Assembly (NCBI RefSeq): GCF_037975245.1
Contig: NC_092568.1
Location: 33,014,501-33,078,500, forward strand
DNA from: Apostichopus japonicus
Taxonomy: Eukaryota > Echinodermata > Holothuroidea > Aspidochirotida > Stichopodidae
DNA length: 64,000 nucleotides
Direction of reading: 5' to 3'
How positions within the stretch are numbered: the stretch's first letter is position 1; each line of letters opens with the position of its first letter. Position numbers and translations under genes: made by a program. The notes below the pieces were generated by a model. That model saw only the letters and a program-made list of their open reading frames with translations. It was not told where the DNA came from and ran no database searches. This document shows, piece after piece, positions 46,697-59,000 of this stretch.

Positions 46697-47075
46697 GCTA
46701 CCCCACCCTCACACCCCCGTACCCCTGCACCCTGTACCCCTCACCCCTGCACCCCACCAGCTCTCGCACCCCTGCACCCCTGCATCCCCGTACCCCTACA
46801 CCCCGAACCCCTGGCACCCCCGTACCAATGCACCCCTGCACCCCACCAGCTCTCTCACCCCTGCACCCCGTACCCATGCACCCCCACCAGCTCTCGCACC
46901 CCTGCACCCCGTACCACTGCACCCTCACCAGCTCTCGCACCCCTGCACCCCGTACCCCTACACCCCCACCAGCTCTCGCACCCCTGCACCCCGCACCCCT
47001 GCACCCCGTACCCCTGCACCCTCACCAGCTCTCGCACCCCTGCACCCCGTACCCCTGCACCCTCACCAGCTCTCT
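46697..47075. repeat. 41-bp C-rich minisatellite
   Basis: The word ccagctctc recurs at about 46757, 46846, 46887, 46928, 46969, 47025 and 47066, mostly 41 bases apart. Units are rich in cacccctgcaccccgtaccc. The proline-rich frame across it is an artefact. Confidence 0.88.
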
Positions 47076-47079
47076 GGTA

Positions 47080-47870
47080 AGGACGGTTCCGCCTCTGAGT
47101 ATCGCCCTGACACTTCCATGCTTAACTCCATAATGAGTCACCTCAATTCAATGAGTTGAATGAAATCTTTGCACCACTTTTATTTTACATAATAAAAATA
47201 AATAACCAAAAACTTTCGAATTACAGACGTCTTTAGATTTCGTCGAATTCGACCCCTTTAGTAAATATATTTCGCCGTTTAACAATACATTGACATCTAA
47301 ATATATATTGAGTGCACACAGAGGAAATATTTCATTGGACGATATTGAAAGTTACGTCAATAAAGGTCAAACGTTTTAAAACCTCTTCTACCAACAGGAT
47401 ATATAGTAACATGTTTAATAATCCACTCCTCTCTTCATGACCTAAGGTTCTTTCGCAAATTGTTAAGTTAAATGTATACCACATGTACACGACCTGTTTT
47501 GACTGACAAAATTAGAACATATGCTAAGCATGGTTGTGAAATTTGCATACGCATATATACATCTTAATTTCGAGATAAATACCCTTTCGTAACACTTAAA
47601 GCCAACCTGGCATCATTTAAAAGTGAACTTGAAGCAAACTGGTCTTAGGTTATATAGGTACACAATCACCCATACTGTTATGACGGTGATTTCTTGATAA
47701 TTCGCCTCCAATTTTCACTTCAAGGTTGAACGGCTTTGGTTTTTTTTATTAATTTCGAGTTATTAACTTTTAGGCAGAGTTGAAACTAACAGTGTGAATA
47801 TTAGAGTGACATGAATCCTATTTTGTTACAAGTTCAATCATTAAATACCCACCGTTATAACTTCAATTAT
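47080..47870. other. Intergenic, no gene seen
   Basis: AT-rich, without a recognisable feature. Confidence 0.6.
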
Positions 47871-47879
47871 GTAGAGTTA

Positions 47880-48085
47880 TCTATATTCTACTCTATACTC
47901 AACCCTACACTCTACTCTGTACTCTACTTTCTATACTCTACTCTCTATATTATCTTTACACTCTACAATATACGCTCTACACTCTACAATATACGCTCTA
48001 TACACTCTACTCTCTTTATACTCTACACTCTACTCTATATTCTCTGTATACTCTACCCTTTATACTCTACACTCTATACTACTCT
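47880..48085. repeat. Degenerate (CTCTA)n-type simple repeat
   Basis: Words ctctatactctacactctac are reiterated irregularly over about 200 bases. Confidence 0.85.
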
Positions 48086-48099
48086 ACGAAAAGCATGTG

Positions 48100-49908
48100 T
48101 ATGTCAAATGTATATAAGTTAGAAGGCCTGACGTTTCTATGCTAGTATAGTATGATCTTCTTCAAAGGTAAATTGAAAACGAAAACAGATTACAAGGACG
48201 CATTAATAATAAAGACACATGCATGGAGAACTAAACAAAATAACGTTTGATTGTCTGTTCATCTGCCCTAGTTTGAATTTTACGTCTTGGTTTTTTTTTC
48301 TTCTGTTTTTTTTTTCTCGGAGGTACCACTTCACCGACAGGAGGATAACACCACTTTTTGTTTAAAGAAAATAGTCATGGGTCTGGACCTGACGGGGGGG
48401 GGGGGGTGAGGATGAAAGTTAGCACTTGGACCGGGACCTTCTACAATTTCAACGGTAGATGCACATGCCTATATATATATATATCCAAGCTTCTTACCAT
48501 TATTGTCATTAATCATTAAGGTTAATTAATATTAACAACTCGTTGTACATGTTTAACTATAGCAGGAAGCTGATAGCAGGATTTTAATATAACATTATAA
48601 CTTGCCGCCATCCGATCTTCTGGAAACGAAAACGATCATGATATTTTCTGCAGGCCGGCTGCAACTTTAACTGCGCATGCTCTTTTATATCCCTCTGTTA
48701 CATGTTCTATCACGGACGTGACCGTTACGTCACTGAATGCACTTTGCGCAGTCTATTATAGGCCTACTATAATCGATAACTTCACACGCCTTTATTATAA
48801 TACATAGATATAATTATGTTAGAAATAACAGAAACGTTTGTACTGCTGTTACCTTTAATAAGGCAATAATGATAACCTCATTGTCAAGATTTAAATTTTG
48901 AAGTTAATTTTTTTTTTAAATCGGTGTAGTGAAATCTTGATTAGGCTGCATATGTATGTCCAACGTATAACAGATATACTGCTACAATGGACACTATCGC
49001 GTTTATTGTGGAATTTAATTTCTTTCAATGAGCAAAGAGTGTGCCACCTTCTTATGAATATTCATGACCAGCTGGAAACAACATGACATCATGCAGATGT
49101 GCACGACCGACCTCTTTAAACGAAAACACAGTTGCGACCAACTCAGCTTGCGTATATATGTTAATGTTGCAACATTTACTAAGTATGTACACCACATTGG
49201 TTATTGTGTCTAATTTTTAACATAACTTGCGCTCACATGACGAGCGCCCTCACTCACCCTACCCTCCTCTACCCCACCCTACACTCACCCTGCCCTCCCC
49301 GGCTCACACTCACCCTACTCTACTCTAAACCGATGCCCAGAATCGTAATCTATTTAATTTCCATCTCGTAATTTTTATCTGAAAGATTGAGTGTATGCTT
49401 AAGAGCGGTCGTTATTTATCCATCAGTAACACAGAGTTTAACCCAATTTGATAATCGAGATAAGTTCACATCAGACTCCCACTCCAACAACACACTCCCT
49501 CCTCCCCCACCCCATCCTTCCCCAATCGTTAGAATAAGACTTGATTACTCCTTATATACATGACCGTTTCGTTACACCTATAGGTAATTGTAATTCTTTA
49601 TTACGCGGTACTAAGGTTGAGTAACATCAAACCTTCCATGATATCAAGACATTTCGCTTTCCAGAGGCTTTCGGCATCTTCCTCTCCTCCCCCTCCCCAC
49701 TCCACCCCTCCCCAACCCACCCTACCATATACCTTCAGGGAAAAAAAAAGATTCTATATAGAATGGTTAATAAGGTTTTCTCATTGGAGCAAGATAGCAC
49801 TGCGCCAAATCCCTCGTATATGTAAATTAGGACATTATTGACTATGTCGTTACAATTTGTATAAAGCTGTTATTGAAACATTATTAGATATACCTTTGAA
49901 TGTGTATA

Positions 49909-49910
<2 letters not shown>
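48100..49910. other. Intergenic, no gene seen
   Basis: Short simple-sequence patches (48393-48406 G run; 49250-49320 CACCCTAC-like) occur; no gene was recognised. Confidence 0.6.
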
Positions 49911-49913
<3 letters not shown>

Positions 49914-49968
<55 letters not shown>

Positions 49969-50043
49969 CGGGTTCAAATCCCAGTGGAGGCTGGAAGAGT
50001 TTTCACTTTTCTGGATTTTTCCAACCCATTACAATTTCAACTA
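49914..50043 (+). mobile_element. 5'-truncated tRNA-SINE fused to a (TA)n tract
   Basis: The (TA)n tract at 49914-49962 runs directly into gggttcaaatcccagtggag, then gctggaagagttttcact and ccaacccattacaatttcaa. This is the same body as the fuller copy at 50285 but starts at the B-box. Confidence 0.75.
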
Positions 50044-50284
50044 TAGAGATATTCATTTGCATTTGTCATTTACCTCCATTTCATTAACAAAAGTTTGTTT
50101 AAAGTATCTATTCGAGATCCGGCTTTAGGAATCACAAATGATTTCATGATTTCGAGTTGGTCAGCATCATGTTTGATCTCTAGAGCAAGGCAAATACGTC
50201 ACCAAAACAGATTCAGGTGACAAGCGCCTACAGTGGAATTACGACCTTCCTTACCGTTTTCGAACCTCTGGACATACAATCAGC

Positions 50285-50432
50285 GTCCATAGCCTATAGT
50301 GGTTAAGGTGTCCGCATATAAAACGGGAGACCCGGGTTCGAATCCCGGTGGAGGCTGGAAGTTTTTTCACTGTTCTGGATTTTCCAACTCATTACGATTT
50401 CAATTAATTATATATATATATATATATATATA
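50285..50432 (+). mobile_element. tRNA-derived SINE, near-complete, with (TA)n tail
   Basis: The head has an A-box (tagtggttaaggtgtccgc) and a B-box (ggttcgaatcc) 33 bases apart, as in tRNA promoters. The body is cggtggaggctggaagtttt, then ccaactcattacgatttcaa, ending in a TA tract. Fragments of the same family occur at 27748 and 49969. Confidence 0.88.
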
Positions 50433-50434
50433 TC

Positions 50435-51000
50435 AAATAAATCATCAGTTTAATAATCTGCATAATTATAAATTGATCACTTAATATATTTCGTCAATTC
50501 AACATCCTACAAAACAAAAAGGTAAAAGAAGATATATAATTACGCTCACATCCGAAATGTCATCATTCCCGCATCCAGCAGCAAACTTGCTGAAAACAAT
50601 TATCTTAACAGTTCCGTATACGTCAGACTAAGTACACAAACTAAGCTCATGACATCGCTTGTATGTGGAAATGAAATGAAATATAGAAAAACAATAATCT
50701 ATTATTGCTAAAGCAGCTGTTTGAAAAAATATAAGAGGGGGGAAAATTACTCTTGGGTCGACGAAATGTTAGGGATCGAATCGAGTTATATCTTATTAGG
50801 ATTCATGATTTGTTTTTATATATGCTTTGTTTGATCAATCGAAAGTTTATTGGAATAGCATTTCACATATAATAGGAAAACAATTATACATATGTATTCA
50901 TATTTCCAGGTTCGTTATAAACTTACAAACCGGACTGAAACAGTAATTGTTTATACGGTATAAACACGAAGCCCTGTTATTTATAAACCTCATCGCTGAG
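50435..51000. other. Intergenic, no gene seen
   Basis: AT-rich; no feature was recognised. Confidence 0.6.
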
Positions 51001-51004
51001 TAAT

Positions 51005-51006
<2 letters not shown>

Positions 51007-51099
<93 letters not shown>

Positions 51100-51160
51100 T
51101 ATATATATACACACTTAATTTGATTGTATATATATATATTTAATTTGATTGTATATATAT
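51007..51160. repeat. (TA)n microsatellite with short tandem tail
   Basis: About 95 bases of TA are followed by two or three copies of taatttgattgtatatatat. Confidence 0.95.
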
Positions 51161-51679
51161 ATTTACTCGTGATGCATTGATACATTTAACAGTTTATTTG
51201 ACACATTTAATATTAGTCGAACTGGCGGTAACGCAAAACCTTACTAAGTATAATATAAAACCAGACGAGTGGATCTTTTATTTCCATCAAAATGTTTCGG
51301 TAGATGTAATACGAAGCAGCGTTATGATAGGATGGGAAGGGGTGTGTGTTGGTGGGGGGGGGTGGGGGCGGAGTGGTTATATGAAATAGTGAAAAGTTAT
51401 TGTGGTAACATTTTTGTGGTAACGTTTCCATGGTCACTCGTTCCCTTCCAGTCCAATGAGATTTTGCCAAAGAGAGTAGTAAAATTATGAACATGACAAT
51501 GACACAAGCATGGCAAAATTGTTCGCCTTGCACAATTCTAGAAGCAATTGTGAAACTAACCTTTTTTTTATATATGTATATTACGGTACCCACTTCACGA
51601 GCATTCACGCTATTAACTGTATAAAGAAGGTGAAATGTTGTATTGATTCAGTACTTGTGCGTTTACTGGTTGACCGTTA

Positions 51680-51890
51680 CTCCAAACCCCAACCTATACC
51701 CACACCCGCACCCTCACCTTACCAACCCAAAGCCGAAACTAACCAACCCAATCCCGAATGTAACCAACCCAAAGCTGAAACTAACCAACCCAATCCCGAA
51801 TGTTACCAACCCAAACCCGAATCTAACCAACCCAAACCCTTACCTAACCCTCCTTTACCCTCACCTAACCCTCCCTTATTCCGGAACAGT
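51680..51890. repeat. 21-bp minisatellite in alternating 42-bp dimers
   Basis: Units of exactly 21 bases begin ccaaccca; those ending aagccgaaactaa alternate with those ending atcccgaatgtaa, giving a 42-bp higher-order unit. The array then decays into cctaaccctc-like sequence. Confidence 0.88.
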
Positions 51891-51899
51891 GCCATGATC

Positions 51900-52940
51900 A
51901 CGCATATATGTATAATTTAACTGCTTCTTCGTGCATTTGTAATCCCATTAAGATACTTATCATATAATAGATCCTCACCAACCATATCCGTAAATCCCTC
52001 CTATCACACCCCCTCCCATCACACCCCTCCCATGACCCTCCCTCCCTTCTTCCTTTCTTTACGTAATTACCTCCAATGAAATATGGATCATTAAAGCAAT
52101 TGAAAGTAACTAAAAGTTAGCAAGAGAATGATACATGCAAACTGTTTCGCCAAAACGCCTTTTTTTCTAAACCTTTTATTATTTGCTTTGTTATAACAAT
52201 TTAACGACCTATTTAAACTAGTATAACCGATGCTACAGAAAAAAAAAAAAAAAAAATAAAGAATATTGGCCGGAAGGAAATTTAGGGTGTAAGTTGATAT
52301 ATACCTGGTCATAAATTACTATTAATCCCGTAACAGTTACAAGTAACCTTTGTGAAAGTGAAATTTTTTGGATGCATAAATGTATATATATATAGATATA
52401 GATAGAATTCATGGAAGCGAGAATAACCGAACAGCGTATACAGAGGGTACACAATCATATTATTCCGCTTTTTCAATACCTTGCCATACAAAGAAAATAT
52501 ACATTGCGCAATCACATAGTACACACAGTCCGTACATGGGCAATGACACGATACAATATAGATATGATGTAGACACCTATGATTGTTATTATACTATATA
52601 TAGGCCTATCACAAAAGGGGAAGCCCTATATTCGGGATATTCAGTTGCTTATGGTTGCACTACGTAACCAGGTAACGAGGGATGTACTAGTTAGTATAAA
52701 ACAGCTCGGTATATGACTTCTACATCCATAATTTTAAATGCCCTCACGGCGCCTAACAACGACATTGTAGTGCTCTCCGAGGAAAGTTTACATTTATAGA
52801 TATATAAATATATAGATATATATATAAGAAAAGAAAATATCAAACCGGAGAATCGACCAAAGGAAATAATTCTGAAACGGACTGAAGCAGAGATATATAT
52901 TCTCCAAATAAAACAATCATAAAAATAATTGAGAGCCAAT
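51900..52940. other. Upstream region of the galaxin-like gene
   Basis: No gene was seen. A TATA-like agatatatat lies at about 52890, some 50 bases before the first ATG, but TA-rich words are common here, so a promoter call is weak. Confidence 0.4.
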
Positions 52941-52944
52941 AGAC

Positions 52945-53002
52945 ATGGAGTTTTCTTTATGGATTTCCAACCTGCTGTCAGTGACGTTCGTGTTACTGCT
53001 GG
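52945..53002 (+). CDS. Galaxin-like alternative first exon 1a (signal peptide)
   Basis: ATG with G at -3 and +4 begins MEFSLWISNLLSVTFVLLLG, a signal peptide with a leucine-rich core. The donor G|gtaaga leaves phase 1, which fits exon 2. Confidence 0.65.
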
Positions 53003-56000
53003 GTAAGATACATTTTTTATATTCATTTTAAGGATTATTACAAGTCCCACTTTAACCTATACCACTCCAACCCACCACCTCCCCCACACACTTCGGAGCG
53101 ACTCGGAAGAGATCATACCTATACATATTATCCTTTCAGTCACAATGCAAAAATTGAAATCTTCAAAATGAAGGAGGATATGGTACTAATTATATTCTTT
53201 CTTCTTTTCAAATCATATCAACGGGGGGAATATCGTACGATATATTTTCTTCTACAAAATGAGAAGGTGCAAGTAGTAATTGTTACGCTCAAAGTTTAGT
53301 CTATTTAAAAAAAAAATTCTTAAAATCTTTGGTCAACATTAATGATTTAGTAATTAAGGGTATAGGCTATCACCTCTACCGTACAAACCAACATTAAAAT
53401 CACTTAATCAGAAATTACTTATATGCAATACATCAGATATTATGAAAAGAAAAATATACGCTACTGCTGTTAACAAAGTAAACGTTATATCCTGACCATT
53501 TGGTAATGTACAAAGCAAACACTTCGCGCGGTAAATCGTGTGGTATTGCGCAATACCGTGCTCCGCATACACAGTTGCCGATATGTTAGTATACGTTGTT
53601 GCTATTTTCGGCAGATTGGACTTGCCGGGAAATCCCCATATACATATATATATATATAAGTAGTAGGCCATTTAGAACCTGCACATATCAACAGAAAACC
53701 GACGGACGTGGACATTGGGATTCAAAAGTGTCGAATTTGGGAAGAACTTTAACAATTTTATTCGATTGGAGGAATTTGTGGAAGCCTTTTTAACAATTTT
53801 ATTTCTATTGGATGCAAGGGATAGCGTCCTAAGTGCAATATGGTGCTTTCGATTATGTGGATTTTTCGCAGCTTGATGCAAGTTGCACTAATTCTGAGTT
53901 TACTTGGTAAGCAAAACTGATTCCTTTTTATATTATCGTTATTAAGTTGCGGTGTAATCGCTGGCAGAGTAGCGATACTAATACAAGTTCTACGATAAGA
54001 TTTAATATCAAATCACTTATTAAGCTCATAGAATATTAACAGGCTATAGCAAACGATAAGTAATAATAAAAAAGAAGATACATTGCTATTCTTCCATTCA
54101 AAACATTTAAAATGTGAAAATTAAAATGATTAGACTTGGAATAGCCGAGAAATAGCAAGAGAGAGCGAGATAGAGGGAGGGGGGGGGGTGTAGGACACTT
54201 GAATCTAGACTCTTTGGCTATAAACTTGGATTCAAGAAAAAAGAACAATAGATTCAATCCCATTGTTGTCCGCAATTGTCAAAGCCTGAATTATAGCGTA
54301 TAAGAAACAGATGACTTGATCGTAACTTCTTAAAGAATCAATGTGGGACACTAACAAAGACATATAGCAATTAATTACCGGTTGGTCCATTAGACGTTTG
54401 CAGTTTGATAAGGATAGGGATATTTTCCATTTCGCATTGTGTCAGTATATGTGTAAACTTATCCGTTATTATTATATCGCGCATGCAGCTGTTAATATAC
54501 ATTAACACCATTGTACATTAACAGAACCAAAAGAAAAAGTAAAAGAAAAATCCCTCAGAAGCAATATAAAAACGGAAGATTTTAAACGGAAAGATATCCC
54601 TATCAAGTAGCCAGCACTTCTTCCCATTATACTACACACACGCACGCACAGACTAATACAGATACACACACACAAACCCACATACAGACAGTCTAATTTT
54701 AGCATAGTATGCATGTTCTAGGTGGGTAACATTGTAAAATAACATCTTAACACACCGGGGGCAAAAAAAAAAACACCCCAACCCGTCCGTGTATCATCAA
54801 GATTGTGTGATTATAATCATGTTAGCACACAGTGTGCTGGAAGTACAAAAGAACGTTCCGTGTGTCCTCATTCACTTTACGCTCCACAATTCTTGCATAA
54901 CCGCTCTGAGCGTTCACCTAGCTGTAGAAATTCTGCATTCGACTACAGGGGAATCCCTGTAGTTATTTTTAGCCTAATACGGGCATCGTTGTACATTGTT
55001 TTCGCTAACTGTGGGAACGGCAGCTACGAACGGACGTGTGTTTGTGAACAGTGTGTGATGGTCTAGGCTGAACATGCATGTGTGCGTGTAAGAAATTCAT
55101 TATGGCGATTAAGTTCATTTGATTTGTAAAGGTGGGTGTCAATTGAAATTGAATATGAAGAGGGTTTTTCTTTATGAAAAAAAAAAGGAATCGGATTGAA
55201 TTAATCTGAACAATTGCATAAGTTTGTATGCATTTCATGTAATAATAATTGATTATGTCATTTTTATTAGTTGTTCTTAAACATGGATCAACAAGTGCAT
55301 CAGGTATGAACATGCTGCAACTTTTTTTGTTATCCAACTGGTGGCGAGGATTTCAACTTTTGTGCAAAAAAATCTCTTTCTTTTTTCTTGATTTACCATT
55401 TTCTTTTCAATCCAATCGCATGCTTGTTTTTCAATCAAATCAAGGCAAAATCCCATTCCATTCTTCATTTTTCATAGTTTTATAGTTTATAAAGTTTTAT
55501 ATAGGGTTGATATTTCTCGAAAATGTGCTGGTACAATATTAGTACCTGATGTGGATAAATATCACACCTGGCAACAAATAGGTCTATATTCTGTTATACC
55601 CTTAGACCATCAAAATGGTAATAGGGTACGATAAATGTATAGGCAGTTAACTTCAACAACAAAAATGGTGGAAGGGGAAAAGAATTTTTCCAGTTAAATT
55701 TCTTCGTACCATTGTCTGCATTTAATGAACTTGCAGCGTGCAAAAACGGTTGCAACCATATACATATGGCAAAGCCATTATAATGCGATGATATAAAACC
55801 AACACATTAATTGCAACTTTGCATTGCTATAATTCCAAATTTTTGAAAATGGTTTGTTACATTGCTAGTATAATGTATCTTAATTTCCACAGGCAATACA
55901 GAGGGAGAAATCGCACGATGTGGGCTAGACGACTGCTATGTGCAATATAATACAAACACAGAAATATGTTGTTCAAGAACTGTGTATTCACTCGAGCTTG

Positions 56001-59000
56001 ACATTAATGGAAACCGCCTGACAGACTGTTGTAAGTATGGCTATTTTAACGAACCCTTCATTTCAATGTAATGTTGGGGGGGGGGGGGTAAGGGAGGGGT
56101 AGGAGAAGGGATGATACTGAGAGAAGAGGCGTAGATACGAATCGAATACGTACATATATACGCAATCATGCAAGCCCCGCCCATTCAACCAATCGGGATA
56201 TAGAATGAGGCAATAGATACATTATTCATTGGGTTTGCTGGACTATTGACAGCTGTGAAATTGACAGTGGCAATGTGACTCCTCCATTGAAGCAAATTGA
56301 TATGGGTGGGTGGGTGGGTATAGGAAATATAATTCGTAAGTGGGTCAAAGGGGTAAGTTATAATGGTAATTAAAAAACTACAAACACCAAGCAAGTTGTA
56401 GCAGCATTTTCATTCCGCCAGGAGTTCAGGGAGTTGTTAATGATATATTTGAGATCATTCTTAAAGAAGCTGGGCTTTGATGTTTCTTTACTTTATTGTT
56501 ATTGTTATTATTATATATATATATATATTTTTTGTGATCAGGCCAAGAAACCACAGAAATGTACAGTACAGCGACACATGATTGTTGCGGAACAACTGGT
56601 GTCATCGACAAATCAACGCACGGTTGTTGTGGACCTATATGGGCGAATATGCCATTTAACTTACAAACAGAAGGATGTTGCGATGATCACGTTTACGACA
56701 AAGCATCTCAAGTTTGTTGCGATAACACACTTAACGATAAGCAAGATCGTAAGTTGACTCCTCCTTTTTCTCATGGCCTTTTATTTATAATTTCGATATT
56801 TTATCTTAAAATGATGTTTCTTTTTTTTGTTAAAAGTTTCATTTTTTCTTTCGAAATGTATACTATTCGAACCATACCAATTACCAACGGGGATTCATCA
56901 AAGAGACAGTCAGATATTTCGCGCCCTATCACATTCCTCAACCACCCCTCACACAATAGCAGCCCACTTATCCTTAACCCTCAAACCCAGGGCCGCCCAT
57001 CACCCCCCCCCCCCCCTGCAGATATGTTTCAGTCTATAAAAGATGCATCCACGCTGACATTGAAAACTGCGGGTAGCTGCAGGGTCCTCCGCATATTTCG
57101 GTACAATATATAGTAATAATAATAATAATAACGTAGATGTATATAGCGCCACCCCATGAAACGAGTAACTGCCCATGGTTACTGTTATATGGTTATATAT
57201 ACACTATAAATGAAAACGTCCAAGTTTGGATGAACAAAACGTCACATTATTAATCATTTTATCATATCTTTATTATCTTTTTCATTTGTTTTATATCTTT
57301 GTTTCGGTTTTCTACTCGTTTCTCACAGATTTTACTTGTTGTGGAGGTGACTACATGGACACAAGGGTTGGCACGTGTTGCAATGGAAAGGTCGTTAACG
57401 GTATCGGGGAATGCTGTGGTGATGGTGTTGCACAGATTTACCAACCAGGAAACGATCTGTGCTGTTCATCGAATGGTGCAAGTGTGGTGTTTGAATCCAG
57501 CAGGAACCAGAAATGTTGCGGAATGGATAAATACGATCCACAGTTAGAACTATGTTGTGAAATGGTGAGAATAACGTTTACACTATATTCTTGATTCTTG
57601 ATTAATGAACATCCTCATAAGCAAACTTGCTGTCCCGGATGTGTAACTTAACCCTGGTTATTGGTAACTTGTCACGCCTACACACCAAATTTGCACAATT
57701 CAAACAATCTCTCCTGGGGCACCACAGTGCACCACAGCCACGTGTCCCCCGGGGGACTTCCCATAGGGTGCAGCCACAAACCGGCGCATGCAACTATATT
57801 TACAAGCACCTCGCAAGTCCCCATTTATACACCTGGGTGAAGAGAGGCAATGGAGATAAAGTGCCTTGCCCAAGGACACAACGCAGTGATCTGGCCAGGG
57901 CTCGAACCTGTAATCCTTAGATCACAAGTCCACTGCCTTAACCACTTAACCACAACGCCCTATGACCTATATACGTCTGCTTCTCATTCCCTAGACCTAA
58001 TCATGCTCACAATTTATGAATACGTTTCAAGTTGTCCTAATATTAGTCACATTTTAGCCGAACTTCATAAATCCATGAAAAAAAAAAAAGGAGTATACAA
58101 GAGCACCCTTGGATGACATTCAAACCCATTTGTTCCTTGACAAGTTTTTAAACCCTTCAAAAACCCTTCAAAAAATAAAAAAAAACTGAACACGTGGCCT
58201 TTGGATGTAATACTTTTCATAGCCATCACATTTTACGAGCTAAACTCAGCGGTATAGTTAATTAGGCAGACTATTTTGTACCGTCAAATTTTGTTTATTA
58301 CCATAATATGTTATGGAATGGTAATAGAAACAAAGAAAAATACAATAAATGACAAATATTACTTTGTTATGCACATTTTTCTAGGGATTGCGATATGAAC
58401 TTTCCAGCCGCAGGTATATATATCTATTGTTCATTTATTCTTCTATTTGACAGGTAATCAACGAGCGCCCCGATAACACGACAGGGTGTTGCGGTACCAC
58501 TACATTCCAAGAAAATATTGAGATGTGTTGCGAAGGACAAGTGGTACCACGCGGTTCCGATACCCACTGTTGCGGCCAGATACCTTATAATGCCGACAAT
58601 GAAGCATGTTGCCATAGAGAAGTCGTGCCATATGAAGGTGGGTACACGTGAATCAACTTTACTCGGTTGGAAATGGACAGAGGGGTGGGCGAGCCATATT
58701 CTGCACACACCTAGTGTCAAATACTTTAAATGTTAACTATGACCCCTGCATGCATAAAGGAAGTGGCAGAATGGATTTCCTTTTTGTTGCGGGTATACGT
58801 CCTTATTATTACCATTGTTTTCATTCCCCCTCCCCCTCCCCCTCCCCCTCCCCCTCCCCCTCCCCCTCCCCCTCCCCCTCCCCCTCCCCCTCCCCCTCCC
58901 CCTCCCCCTCCCCCTCCCCCCTCCCCCTCCCCCTCCCCCTCCCCCTCCCCCTCCCCCCTCCCCCCTCCCCACAACGTAGCATTATCCTTCTTCTATAGCT

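Noticed and set aside
46663-47133. Proline-rich 156-codon frame
   Set aside because: It is a translation of a 41-bp C-rich minisatellite.
51840-51880. Interstitial telomere-like cctaaccct words
   Set aside because: Only irregular, degenerate units at the decayed edge of a 21-bp minisatellite.
54803-55066. 87-codon frame with seven cysteines as an extra galaxin-like exon
   Set aside because: There are no CC pairs, no suitable splice sites in phase, and the cysteine spacing differs from the family.
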